A stretch of 31,295 nucleotides of DNA from DASYHS01 sp035998295. GTDB lineage: Bacteria; Pseudomonadota; Alphaproteobacteria; Azospirillales; Azospirillaceae. Of the stretch, positions 24,044-31,289 are shown piece after piece (position 1 is the first letter of the stretch; each line of letters starts with the position of its first letter). Made by a program: the position numbers and the translations under genes. A model generated the notes under the pieces. The model did no database searches. It was not told the origin of the DNA and saw nothing but the letters and a program-made list of their open reading frames with translations. The DNA lies in the NCBI RefSeq assembly GCF_035998295.1, contig NZ_DASYHS010000226.1, positions 1 to 31,295 of the forward strand. The letters are read 5' to 3'.

Positions 24044-25015
24044 TCACGCGCGCCGCATGGCGTCGTGGATGCCGTCGAGGTACCGGTTGGCCTCGGGGAT
24101 CAGGTGGGTCAGCAGGGTGAAGGCGTGGATCAGCCCCTTGCCCAGCACCAGTTCGCACGGCACTCCGGCTTCCTTCAGCTTCCCCGCGAGCGCGTAGCTT
24201 TCGTCGGCGACGCCGTCGCACTCCGCGACGACGATGTAGTGCGGCGGCATCCCCGGCAGCGCCGGGAAGATCGAGGGCGAGTTGTAGGGATCGACGCCCT
24301 CGGCGCCGTTCGTCAGGTACAGGTCGCGGTAATGTTCGATTTCCTCGGTGTCGAGGTGGTAGCCGCTGCCGTAGGTCTTGAGCGACGGCACCGAGACGGT
24401 CTTGTCGTACCAGGGCGTGATGCCGACCACCAGCTTGACCGGCGGGCCGCCGCGCTCCATCGAGCGGCGCGCCGTGGACGTGGCGAGGCAGGCGCCGCAG
24501 GACGTGCCGGTGAGCACGATGCGCTCGGGGTTGCCGCCGTAGCGCGCGCCGTTCTCGGCCGCCCAGATCAGGGCGTCGTAGCAGTCCTCGTCCGGTGCGG
24601 GATAGGGGTGCTCCGGCGTCTTGCGGTACTCGATCGCGACGACGACCGCCGGGACGCTGGCGGCGTAGCGCCGGCATTCGTGCTCGCTCTCGTCGATGCC
24701 GCCGATCGCGAAGCCGCCGCCGTGGAAATAGACGATGACCGGCAGGTCGGCGCTGCCGGCGGGGACCCCCCGGTAGACCCGTCCCGGCTGCTTGCCGGCG
24801 CGCGTCGGGATCTCGACGTTCTCGACCAGGTCGCACGGCGCCATCGGCGGCCGGCCGGAGGCGATCAGCATCTTGTTGAGCGCGCGCCGGCGCTGCACCT
24901 CCACCTTCCACAGCGGCGGCAGCTTCTTCTTCGCCATCATCTCCGTCATGGAATCGAGGTACTTGGCCGTGTCGGGATGGAGCGGGGCAGGCGCTTGCAC
25001 GTCGGACGTGGTCAT
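24044..25015 (-). CDS. Alpha/beta-hydrolase, hormone-sensitive-lipase (HSL) family esterase
   Basis: Carboxylic-ester hydrolase of 323 residues, probably cytoplasmic (no signal peptide). The HSL signature HGGGF (98-102) forms the oxyanion hole. The nucleophile is S172 in GTSCG, where most relatives have GDSAG. The acid is probably D267 (ECDGVADE) and the base H297 (GLIHAF). A helical N-terminal cap of about 60 residues (TAKYLDSMTEMMAKKKLPPL) is typical. The ATG at 25015 is chosen because GAGAGG lies nine bases before it; an ATG at 25024 abuts that site. It is a single gene between the kinase operon and the AT-rich region. A direct link to either is not evident; its substrate is unknown. Confidence 0.9.
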   Translation of the reverse strand: MTTSDVQAPAPLHPDTAKYLDSMTEMMAKKKLPPLWKVEVQRRRALNKMLIASGRPPMAPCDLVENVEIPTRAGKQPGRVYRGVPAGSADLPVIVYFHGGGFAIGGIDESEHECRRYAASVPAVVVAIEYRKTPEHPYPAPDEDCYDALIWAAENGARYGGNPERIVLTGTSCGACLATSTARRSMERGGPPVKLVVGITPWYDKTVSVPSLKTYGSGYHLDTEEIEHYRDLYLTNGAEGVDPYNSPSIFPALPGMPPHYIVVAECDGVADESYALAGKLKEAGVPCELVLGKGLIHAFTLLTHLIPEANRYLDGIHDAMRRA

Positions 25016-25139
25016 CGATGACATCCTCTCGTCGTTGGCTCTCATTGCAGGGCTTCGGTGCTCGGGTGAGGGCCGGGGCGGGCGGGTGCCGGTTCGCGAG
25101 ACGTGTCGGCCTGGCTTCCGATGTCCCTTCGGCGCAACA

Positions 25140-25168
25140 ACTATGGCGACCGTCGAAAATTTCCGCAA
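25140..25168 (-). promoter_or_regulatory. Candidate promoter of the esterase gene
   Basis: On the minus strand, TTGCGG (25163-25168) and CATAGT (25140-25145) are 17 bases apart, giving a leader of roughly 120 bases before the esterase ATG. Confidence 0.3.
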
Positions 25169-25397
25169 TGTCATAAAGCTATAAGATTATCGGTGCGCCT
25201 GCTCGGGACGGGAGCGTGGTGGAACGCACCCGTACCCATCCTCTGCGGGCGGGCCGTTCGGGTGGGACCCGGACGGGCAGGCCGGGCCTGTCGGGGGTCG
25301 TGTCCCAAAAACGGAGACTGGCCGTAGTGCCAATCTCACGAAAACAATAGTCAGAGAAAATAATCTAGGATCATGTAATGAATACAAAGATGTTCAG

Positions 25398-25417
25398 AAA
25401 ATATTCTAGAATATTTT
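25398..25417. promoter_or_regulatory. Perfect 20-bp palindrome, candidate operator
   Basis: AAAATATTCTAGAATATTTT, symmetrical about its centre at 25407/25408, ending 13 bases upstream of the -35 element at 25431. Its centre is about 58 bases before the predicted transcription start, a usual place for an activator site. No regulator gene lies next to it in the window, so the binding protein is unknown. Confidence 0.65.
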
Positions 25418-25430
25418 TAATATATTGTAG

Positions 25431-25459
25431 TTGACGGCTTGGGTGCGTGAACATATACC
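25431..25459 (+). promoter_or_regulatory. Sigma70-type promoter of the HDO-carbamoyltransferase operon
   Basis: TTGACG (25431-25436), exactly 17 bases, TATACC (25454-25459). Both hexamers match the consensus well for a GC-rich genome, and AT-rich DNA upstream could act as an UP element. The predicted start point is near 25466, about 70 bases before the first ATG. Confidence 0.6.
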
Positions 25460-25537
25460 ATGGAATCTAAAGAAGATTTTAAGAACGACTGGTCGGCGCA
25501 TTCGATATGCTGCCCCGGCCGGTAACGTGTCCAAAGC

Positions 25538-27829
25538 ATGCACCGGGTTCGAGGGCGTAAGGCCGGGGATCCGCGGCAAGGCGGCGGCGATGGTTCTTTC
25601 CGGCCGCTTACCGGCGATGGGGACGTAAGCGCTGAACGTCGAAACCCTGTTCAGGCGAGCCGAACATTGACGTCCACTCTTACGGCCCGAGCGGAGCCGC
25701 GCGAAGCCGCTCCCCGATCATCATCGGCAGACCCGTTGCCGAGCGACCGTCTGTCCACGCTGCTCATCGACATCGAAGCGGATTACGGGGGCCGCCTGGC
25801 TTTGGCGCGCGCTCATGTCCGGCTGCGGCATGAAGAGCGTGCGCGCTGGCAGCGCGCCGGGATCGGGGAGTTGCCCTCGGACGGCCGGGACTTGGCAGCC
25901 TGCCTGCTGGGCAGGGCCCAGGCCTTCGGCGGGCGCGAGACCGTTGCCGGAGCCGACGAGGCGCGCTTCGTGTTGACGCAGTTCGCGCCGCAGGGCCTGA
26001 CCAGCGGGTGTGTGCTGCAGAACGTCGCCTGCGCCGCCTTTTCGCACGAAGCCGTTCCAGCGCTGGCCCACGCCGTCCACAGCTGGCAGGTCGGTGCCGG
26101 CAGCATCGAAGGCAATCACGGCGTCCTTTATCGGCAGTGGCTCGAGAGTGTCGATGTATGGCTGCCGGACGTCGGGTCCGAACTGCTGAGGACGAGCGCC
26201 GATTTCGTGGCCTCGGCCTGGGACCTCCCGGCATACCGGCTCAGCCTGTCGGTCTTCCCGGAAGGATGCCTGCCGGAGATCCTCGGCGCGACGCTGTTCG
26301 ACGTCTGCATGCCGGCGCCCGCGCTGGTGACGGCGGCAGGCGCGAGCGGTCTTGCCGGCGGGTCCAGGTATCTGGCCGCACGGAGCGCGACGGAGCACCA
26401 GCGGATCCTGGCCAAGGCTGTCGAGGCGATCGCACTGGCGGTCCCGCCCGGCGGGGCCGGGCAGGAAATCGGCGCGCGCGTCGCCGAAGGTTTCATGACG
26501 TCGCTGTACCTGTCGCAGGCATGGTCGCAGGACACGTCGGACAACCTGCGCCGCGACCCCTTCGGCGCCATGGTGCGCATGATCGCCCGCAAGGCCAGGT
26601 TCGCCGTCGGCTACCACGCTCACATGAAGCTGAACCAGCAGCCGTTCGACGAACTGGTCGCAGGCGATCCGGTGCGCTTCGTGCGCGAGCTCGGACGTTC
26701 GCGGTGGGTGAGGCGCGGCCGCCCGGACGACAGCCTGCTGCTGACCAGGCTGACAGCCTTCGGCGGGCCGATGTTCCGGGTGTTCTCGAATCCTGAACTC
26801 GCGGTCATCCGGGAGTGGATCGCATCCCTGCCCGAGGCGGATGGCGATCTGGGGGCCCCGTCATCCGTCCCGGCGGGCGGTCTGCGGACGACCCGTGACA
26901 CGCCTGAAACGGTCGCGCGGCAGGAGTGCGCCGCCCCCGCCAATGCCCCCGCCAATGCCCGCGACCTGTACTGGAGACTGCTGAACATCGAGCGCAACCC
27001 GGAGGCTCGGACCGAGGCGCTGGCGTTCGCTACGCTCTGGCTGGCCCGCAGCGCCCGCAACATCGACGCCGCCCCCGACCCGATCCCGTTCAAGGAATAT
27101 TCGCACACCGGTCTTCGGCGCTGGTTCGACGAGAAGGCGATCGCCCAGGCGCGCTCCTACGCGCGGGATCGAAATGGCGTTCGCAAGTCGCGTGAGGAGG
27201 TGATCGACGAAGCCCTGCAACTGTGTCCGATGATCCTGATCGACGGCGCCTGGCTGCAGCGGTGGGGGAACCCGGGGCTCGTCGGAACCAAGGTGGGCGC
27301 GCTGTTGTACGCGATCCTCTCCGACGAGATCGGAAATGGCGAGACGCAGCTCAACCATCCCAACATCTACCGCGCACTCATCGCGGACATGGGGGTGGAC
27401 CTTCCCGACTTCCGTAGCCGGGAGTTCGCCCATTTCGACCGCTTCGACGATGACGCCTTCTCCGTCCCGGCCTTCTGGCTGAGCGTGTCGCAGTTCCCGC
27501 GCCGATTCCTGCCCGAGACGCTCGGGCTGAATCTGGCGATGGAACTTTCAGGCGTGGGCGGCGCCTACCGGACGGCGCGGGACGAGCTGCGCCGCCACGG
27601 TTTCAGCACGTTGTTCGTCGATCTCCACAACACCGTGGACAACGTTTCGACCGGGCACTCCGCGATGGCCCTGGACGCAGTCGAGCTTCACATGGACGAG
27701 GCGGTCCGCTCGGGGGGCGGCCGGTACGCCGCGGCGCAATGGAAGCGGGTCTGGGTCGGCTTCCGGGCGCTCTCGCCGCCCCGGGTCGGCTGGAAGGAGC
27801 TGTTCGCCCGGCCCCGCTACGTCGTCTGA
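25538..27829 (+). CDS. Double heme-oxygenase-like diiron oxygenase (HDO; iron-containing redox enzyme family)
   Basis: Probable non-heme iron oxygenase of the HDO superfamily, whose members N-oxygenate, desaturate or cleave amino acids and fatty acids. The 763-residue protein contains two related modules. The second (about 475-730) has ligands E597 (DEIGNG), H607 (NHPNIY) and a H697-x3-D701-N-x4-H707 set. The first (about 75-310) aligns with it: NHGVLYR with NHPNIYR, and LSLSVFPEGCLPEILG with LSVSQFPRRFLPETLG. In it E597 is replaced by Q184, H697 by R277 and D701 by A281; only H194 and H287 remain, so this module is probably non-catalytic. A linker (315-435) ends FGGPMFRVFSNPELAVIREWI. The ATG at 25538 is the only ATG before the fold, but its ribosome site is weak; TTG 25667 would remove 43 basic, unconserved-looking residues. 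Substrate unknown. Confidence 0.82.
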   Translation: MHRVRGRKAGDPRQGGGDGSFRPLTGDGDVSAERRNPVQASRTLTSTLTARAEPREAAPRSSSADPLPSDRLSTLLIDIEADYGGRLALARAHVRLRHEERARWQRAGIGELPSDGRDLAACLLGRAQAFGGRETVAGADEARFVLTQFAPQGLTSGCVLQNVACAAFSHEAVPALAHAVHSWQVGAGSIEGNHGVLYRQWLESVDVWLPDVGSELLRTSADFVASAWDLPAYRLSLSVFPEGCLPEILGATLFDVCMPAPALVTAAGASGLAGGSRYLAARSATEHQRILAKAVEAIALAVPPGGAGQEIGARVAEGFMTSLYLSQAWSQDTSDNLRRDPFGAMVRMIARKARFAVGYHAHMKLNQQPFDELVAGDPVRFVRELGRSRWVRRGRPDDSLLLTRLTAFGGPMFRVFSNPELAVIREWIASLPEADGDLGAPSSVPAGGLRTTRDTPETVARQECAAPANAPANARDLYWRLLNIERNPEARTEALAFATLWLARSARNIDAAPDPIPFKEYSHTGLRRWFDEKAIAQARSYARDRNGVRKSREEVIDEALQLCPMILIDGAWLQRWGNPGLVGTKVGALLYAILSDEIGNGETQLNHPNIYRALIADMGVDLPDFRSREFAHFDRFDDDAFSVPAFWLSVSQFPRRFLPETLGLNLAMELSGVGGAYRTARDELRRHGFSTLFVDLHNTVDNVSTGHSAMALDAVELHMDEAVRSGGGRYAAAQWKRVWVGFRALSPPRVGWKELFARPRYVV
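26933..26956 (+). repeat. 12-bp perfect tandem duplication in the HDO linker
   Basis: GCCCCCGCCAAT occurs twice in a row (26933-26944, 26945-26956), encoding APAN twice in the Ala/Pro linker between the two HDO modules. Confidence 0.85.
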
Positions 27830-27866
27830 CCTCCGACCCTCCAGACACCAGAACCAGGATCGAACA

Positions 27867-29708
27867 GTGGCTTCCTACGTGTTGGGCTTGTCGTCAGGCT
27901 ATCACGACAGCGCCGCCGCCCTCCTGCGCGACGGCGAGATCGTCGCCGCCGCGCAAGAAGAGCGGTTCAGCCGCGTGAAGCAGGACCCCCGGTTCCCGGC
28001 CGCCGCGCTGAAATTCTGTCTCGACGAGGCCGGGATCGCGCCGGGTGACGTAGACACGGTCTTCTATTACGAGAACCCGCGCAAGAAGCTGAACCGGATC
28101 GCTTCAACCTATCTGAACTTCGGCCTGCGGGGTTACCGGTCCTTCGTGTCCGAGATGCCGGCGTGGCTGGGGCGGAAGGCGCACGTCAAGAAGGCGCTGC
28201 GCCGGGAACTATCGGCCCGTTTCGGTGCTGCGGCCGCTTCTCCCGCCATCGAATACATCGACCACCATGAATCGCATGCTGCCTCGGCCTTCTTCCCCAG
28301 CCCGTTCCAGGAGGCGGCGGTACTGTGCGTCGACGGCGTCGGTGAATGGGCGACCACCTCGGCATGGGTGGGATCCGGAAACGGCCTGGTCCCCCTGTGG
28401 GATATCCGCTTTCCGCATTCGCTGGGCCTGCTCTATTCGGCGATCACCTATTTCTGCGGGTTCAAGGTCGATTCCGGCGAATACAAGCTCATGGGCCTGG
28501 CCCCCTATGGCGAGCCGACCTATCGCGACCGGATACTGGACCATCTGATCGACGTGAAGCCGGACGGCAGCTTCTGGCTGGACATGGACTATTTCGACTA
28601 TGCGGTCGGCGACTGCATGGTCAGCGACCGTTTCGCCCGGCTGTTCGGCGGTCCCCGGCGCATGCCGGAAGGTCCGATCACCAGGCGCGAGTTCGATCTC
28701 GCTGCCTCGATCCAGGTCGTGCTGGAGGAGGTGCTGCTGCGCCTGACGGCGACGCTCCGGCGCCAGACCGGCCGGAAGGCGCTGTGCATGGCCGGCGGAG
28801 TGGCGCTGAACTGCGTGGCCAACGGCAAGCTGCTGCACGCCGGCATGTTCGAGGACATCTGGGTCCAGCCTGCATCCGGCGACAGCGGCGGCGCCCTCGG
28901 TGCCGCGCTTGCCGGATGGCATGGCAGGAAAGGCGCCGCGCGGCGGCCGCACGACGGCGACCGCATGAAGGCGACACTGCTCGGGTCGCATTACGACGAC
29001 GTCCGCATCGAGGCGGCGCTGCGGGAGCGCGGCGCGGTGTTCACCCGGCTGGCCGACGGGACGCTGTGCGACGAGGTCGCGGATCTGCTGGCCGCCGGGA
29101 ACGTCGTCGGCTGGTTCCAGGGCCGCATGGAGTTCGGGCCCCGGGCGCTCGGCTCCCGCTCCATCCTGGGCGACGCTCGCAACACGACGATGCAGAGCGT
29201 GATGAACCTGAAGATCAAGAACCGGGAGTCGTTCCGTCCCTTCGCCCCCGCGGTGCTGGAGGAACACGCCGCGGCGTGGTTCGATCTGGACCGCCCCAGC
29301 CCCTACATGCTGTTCGTCGTCGGCGTCCGGGACGAGCGGCGCATACCGGTTTCGGATGCGGAGCGGCGGCTTGCCGGGATCGAGCGCCTGAAATGCGTCC
29401 GCTCGTCGGTGCCGGCCGTCACGCATGTGGACTACTCGGCCCGGGTGCAGACCGTGGGACCCGACGCGAACCGCCGCTTCCGCGCGCTGCTGGAGCGCTT
29501 CCACGAGAAGACCGGCTGTCCGGTGCTCGTCAACACGTCCTTCAACGTCCGGGGCGAGCCGATCGTCGAGAGCCCGGACAACGCGTATCTGTGCTTCATG
29601 CGTACCCAGATGGACGCGTTGGTGATGGGCAACTTCCTGCTGCGCAAGGAGGACCAGCCCGTACACGTGGAGACGTCCGACTGGCGTGCGGAATTCGCTC
29701 TTGATTGA
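27867..29708 (+). CDS. O-carbamoyltransferase (TobZ/NodU/SxtI/CmcH family)
   Basis: Transfers a carbamoyl group from carbamoyl phosphate, through a carbamoyl-adenylate, to a hydroxyl group of a small molecule or sugar. At 613 residues it has the full two-domain form. The N-terminal Kae1-like domain (1-350) shows GYHDSAAAL (11-19), metal-binding DHHESHAASAFFPS (132-145), DGVGEW (156-161), SGEYKLMGLAPYG (203-215) and MAGGVALNCVANGKL (308-322). The C-terminal domain (370-613) has WFQGRMEFGPRALGSRSIL (416-434) and VNTSFNVRGEPIV (555-567). The start is a GTG at 27867 with AGGAT nearby; no better ATG precedes the conserved start. It follows the HDO gene by 37 bases and is followed by SxtJ-like and SGNH genes, the company such enzymes often keep. 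The acceptor is unknown. Confidence 0.93.
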   Translation: MASYVLGLSSGYHDSAAALLRDGEIVAAAQEERFSRVKQDPRFPAAALKFCLDEAGIAPGDVDTVFYYENPRKKLNRIASTYLNFGLRGYRSFVSEMPAWLGRKAHVKKALRRELSARFGAAAASPAIEYIDHHESHAASAFFPSPFQEAAVLCVDGVGEWATTSAWVGSGNGLVPLWDIRFPHSLGLLYSAITYFCGFKVDSGEYKLMGLAPYGEPTYRDRILDHLIDVKPDGSFWLDMDYFDYAVGDCMVSDRFARLFGGPRRMPEGPITRREFDLAASIQVVLEEVLLRLTATLRRQTGRKALCMAGGVALNCVANGKLLHAGMFEDIWVQPASGDSGGALGAALAGWHGRKGAARRPHDGDRMKATLLGSHYDDVRIEAALRERGAVFTRLADGTLCDEVADLLAAGNVVGWFQGRMEFGPRALGSRSILGDARNTTMQSVMNLKIKNRESFRPFAPAVLEEHAAAWFDLDRPSPYMLFVVGVRDERRIPVSDAERRLAGIERLKCVRSSVPAVTHVDYSARVQTVGPDANRRFRALLERFHEKTGCPVLVNTSFNVRGEPIVESPDNAYLCFMRTQMDALVMGNFLLRKEDQPVHVETSDWRAEFALD

Positions 29709-29762
29709 CGCCACCCACGCCCGGACGCCCCCGTTCCTGCCGGATTCAGGAGAGCGATCGCC

Positions 29763-29993
29763 ATGAAGCATCTATCCAGCGGACTCCTGCTGCTCGTCTT
29801 TTCCGCGATCTTCCTGCTCGTCGTCCTGCCGGCCGGTCTGCTGGTGCGTCCGTTCGCGGATTCGATGCGTCTGCGCCGGGGCGATCGCCTGGCCAGCTAC
29901 CTCAACATGGCACGGGCACCGGGACCGGCGCCCCCCGACGGGGACGACGTCTCCGGCCTGCCCGCACCGCCTGACCCCGCCCGCACCCGCTGA
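29763..29993 (+). CDS. Small membrane protein, resembling the C-terminal part of SxtJ
   Basis: A 76-residue protein with one strong transmembrane helix (about 6-28, LLLLVFSAIFLLVVLPAGLL) followed by VRPFADSMRLRRGDRLASYLNMA and a Pro-rich tail. From memory, SxtJ-family proteins, which sit beside carbamoyltransferases, end in a similar pattern (P-x-GLL-x-R, a short DPLRLR-like patch, then SYW). Here the first half of SxtJ is absent, so it is a short form or a remnant. AGGAGAG eight bases before the ATG is one of the best ribosome sites in the operon, which supports a real gene. It may anchor the carbamoyltransferase to the membrane (inference). The similarity is by eye and should be treated as tentative. 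Confidence 0.6.
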   Translation: MKHLSSGLLLLVFSAIFLLVVLPAGLLVRPFADSMRLRRGDRLASYLNMARAPGPAPPDGDDVSGLPAPPDPARTR

Positions 29994-30025
29994 CCCCGCA
30001 ACCGACCCGGACGGACGCAGAGACC

Positions 30026-31117
30026 ATGAGCCGCAAACCGCTGACGCACGAAGATGCTGTCCTGGAGGTATATCGTCTTACCCCGCAGATCCGGGAATAC
30101 GACGAGTTCATGTATCTCGGCGTGCGGTGGCTGCCCTACACCATGTTCTTCCACCACAAGAACTACCGATCGGCCGTCATCAACACCGACGCCCTCGGAT
30201 TCCGCTACAGCGACTGCCGCGGCACGCCGGTCAGCGTTGCCGACATGCCCGAGGGGAAGGCGATCAACCTGCTGGTCGGCGGCTCGACCACGCTCGGCAC
30301 CGGGGCGACCACCGATGCGGGCACGGTGGCCTCGCGCTTGGCCGCCCACACCGGTGAGCCGTGGCTGAACCTTGGCGGGCGGGGCTACAACGCCGTGCAG
30401 GAGGTGCTGCTGTACCTGATGCACCAGCATCGTTTCGGCCGCATCAACAACGTCGTGGTGTTCAGCGGGATCAACACTCTGACGCTCGAAGGCCTGCCGG
30501 ATAATCTCGCGAGCGACCATGGCAGGTACTACTATTCGTTCGAGTACCAGCATTACATGGAAAAGTACAACGAAGACCTGAAGCGGCGCTCCAGGACCTA
30601 CGCATCGGAGCTGGACAACCGGAGCAAAGGGTTCTTCTCGCGGTACCTGGACAAGCTGCGCGCCGAGGAAAACCCTGCCGACGTCGTCATCACCGATGAG
30701 GAGACCGACACCGGGGAGCGCGTCAGGCGTGCCGCATGGACGATCACCAATGCGCTGCGGCAATGGCAGCAACTGCTGGCCGGCACGGGTGCCCGGCTGA
30801 CTTTCGTGCTGCAGCCGATGTCCTACTGGACGCGCGGCCACCTGACGCCCGAGGAGGCCGACGTCTTCCACGCCATCGACAGCTGCCCCAACAACTTCTG
30901 GCGCCTTTTCAGCAAGATTCTCGGCGAGGAAATCCATCGGCCCTTCTCGGACGCGATCGCGTCGTCCTGCGAGGCGCGGTCGATCCGCTTCGCCGATATG
31001 AATGACCTGATGAAGGATTCACCGATCCTGAACGAGTACCTGTTCGTTGATCGGGTTCACTTCAACGATAAGGGCTATGACGAGGCTGCACGGTTGATCG
31101 CCGCACGAGTTCTTTGA
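30026..31117 (+). CDS. SGNH/GDSL-type hydrolase-like protein
   Basis: A 363-residue protein with the four SGNH blocks: GGSTTLG (85-91, S87 as nucleophile, GGST in place of GDSL), the block II glycine in NLGGRGYN (115-122), N150 in FSGIN, and DRVH (342-345, D342 and H345). All catalytic positions are therefore present. The N-terminal 60 residues (YDEFMYLGVRWLPYTMFFHH) and a helical insert at 165-240 rich in charged residues are not part of the core fold. There is no signal peptide, so it should be cytoplasmic. Proteins of this type act as esterases or acyl/carbamoyl hydrolases; next to a carbamoyltransferase it recalls SxtL, the GDSL-type protein of saxitoxin clusters. Some relatives carry the name inducer of phenazine A; I recall this only loosely. 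The true reaction is unknown. Confidence 0.82.
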   Translation: MSRKPLTHEDAVLEVYRLTPQIREYDEFMYLGVRWLPYTMFFHHKNYRSAVINTDALGFRYSDCRGTPVSVADMPEGKAINLLVGGSTTLGTGATTDAGTVASRLAAHTGEPWLNLGGRGYNAVQEVLLYLMHQHRFGRINNVVVFSGINTLTLEGLPDNLASDHGRYYYSFEYQHYMEKYNEDLKRRSRTYASELDNRSKGFFSRYLDKLRAEENPADVVITDEETDTGERVRRAAWTITNALRQWQQLLAGTGARLTFVLQPMSYWTRGHLTPEEADVFHAIDSCPNNFWRLFSKILGEEIHRPFSDAIASSCEARSIRFADMNDLMKDSPILNEYLFVDRVHFNDKGYDEAARLIAARVL

Positions 31118-31138
31118 TCGGAAACATGGAGAGTGACG

Positions 31139-31243
31139 ATGCGCAAGTCGGGAACTTTGGGGTTCTGGGGAATTCTGCGGGCGATGGTGCGCCGGATGTT
31201 CGGTCGCAAGAAGCGGCAAAGCTCGATCTACCCGCTGCGCTGA
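31139..31243 (+). CDS. 34-residue, highly basic small protein at the end of the operon
   Basis: Not recognised as a known family. The peptide (MRKSGTLGFWGILRAMVRR... ending SSIYPLR) has seven Arg and three Lys among 34 residues and no acidic residue. Residues 6-22 could form an amphipathic helix, followed by a GRKKRQ patch. GGAGAG lies five bases before the ATG, and a terminator-like hairpin starts 20 bases after the stop, which both support translation. Its place in the set is that of the tiny SxtK/DUF5989-type proteins beside carbamoyltransferases; LGFWGILR and the C-terminal IYPL faintly resemble those, but it lacks their membrane helix. It could bind membranes, RNA or a partner enzyme. 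A different frame starting at 31126 is open to the window end but reads through the hairpin. Confidence 0.6.
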   Translation: MRKSGTLGFWGILRAMVRRMFGRKKRQSSIYPLR

Positions 31244-31262
31244 ACGGGTCGGCTCAGGGGCC

Positions 31263-31289
31263 GCCGATCCCGGCCAAGCCGGGATCGGC
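31263..31289 (+). terminator. 12-bp hairpin at the end of the HDO-carbamoyltransferase operon
   Basis: GCCGATCCCGGC (31263-31274), loop CAA, GCCGGGATCGGC (31278-31289), a perfect stem. Any T-run would lie beyond the window, which ends six bases later, so an intrinsic terminator is likely but not proven. Confidence 0.7.

Larger units (their letters stand above)
25331..25500. other. AT-rich control island in a 522-base intergenic region
   Basis: The gap 25016-25537 has no convincing gene. Its left part is ordinary GC-rich DNA with the esterase leader. The part from about 25331 to 25500 is strikingly AT-rich compared with everything else in the window and holds a 20-bp palindrome and a promoter. 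Such islands are common upstream of acquired gene clusters that are silenced by nucleoid proteins (established for H-NS and MucR types); whether that applies here is inference. Confidence 0.7.

Noticed and set aside
25250..25300. GC-rich inverted repeat around CAGGCCGGGCCTG in the intergenic region
   Set aside because: The pairing is short and imperfect, with no T-run and no gene end beside it.
25431..25628. A 65-codon open frame in the AT-rich leader
   Set aside because: Its TTG start coincides with the promoter -35 element, it has no ribosome site and it overlaps the HDO start in another frame.
25538..31243. A saxitoxin-type toxin cluster
   Set aside because: Only the carbamoylation-associated families are shared. 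No SxtA-type polyketide-like starter, amidinotransferase or Rieske dioxygenase gene is present, and such carbamoyltransferase sets are used for many other products.
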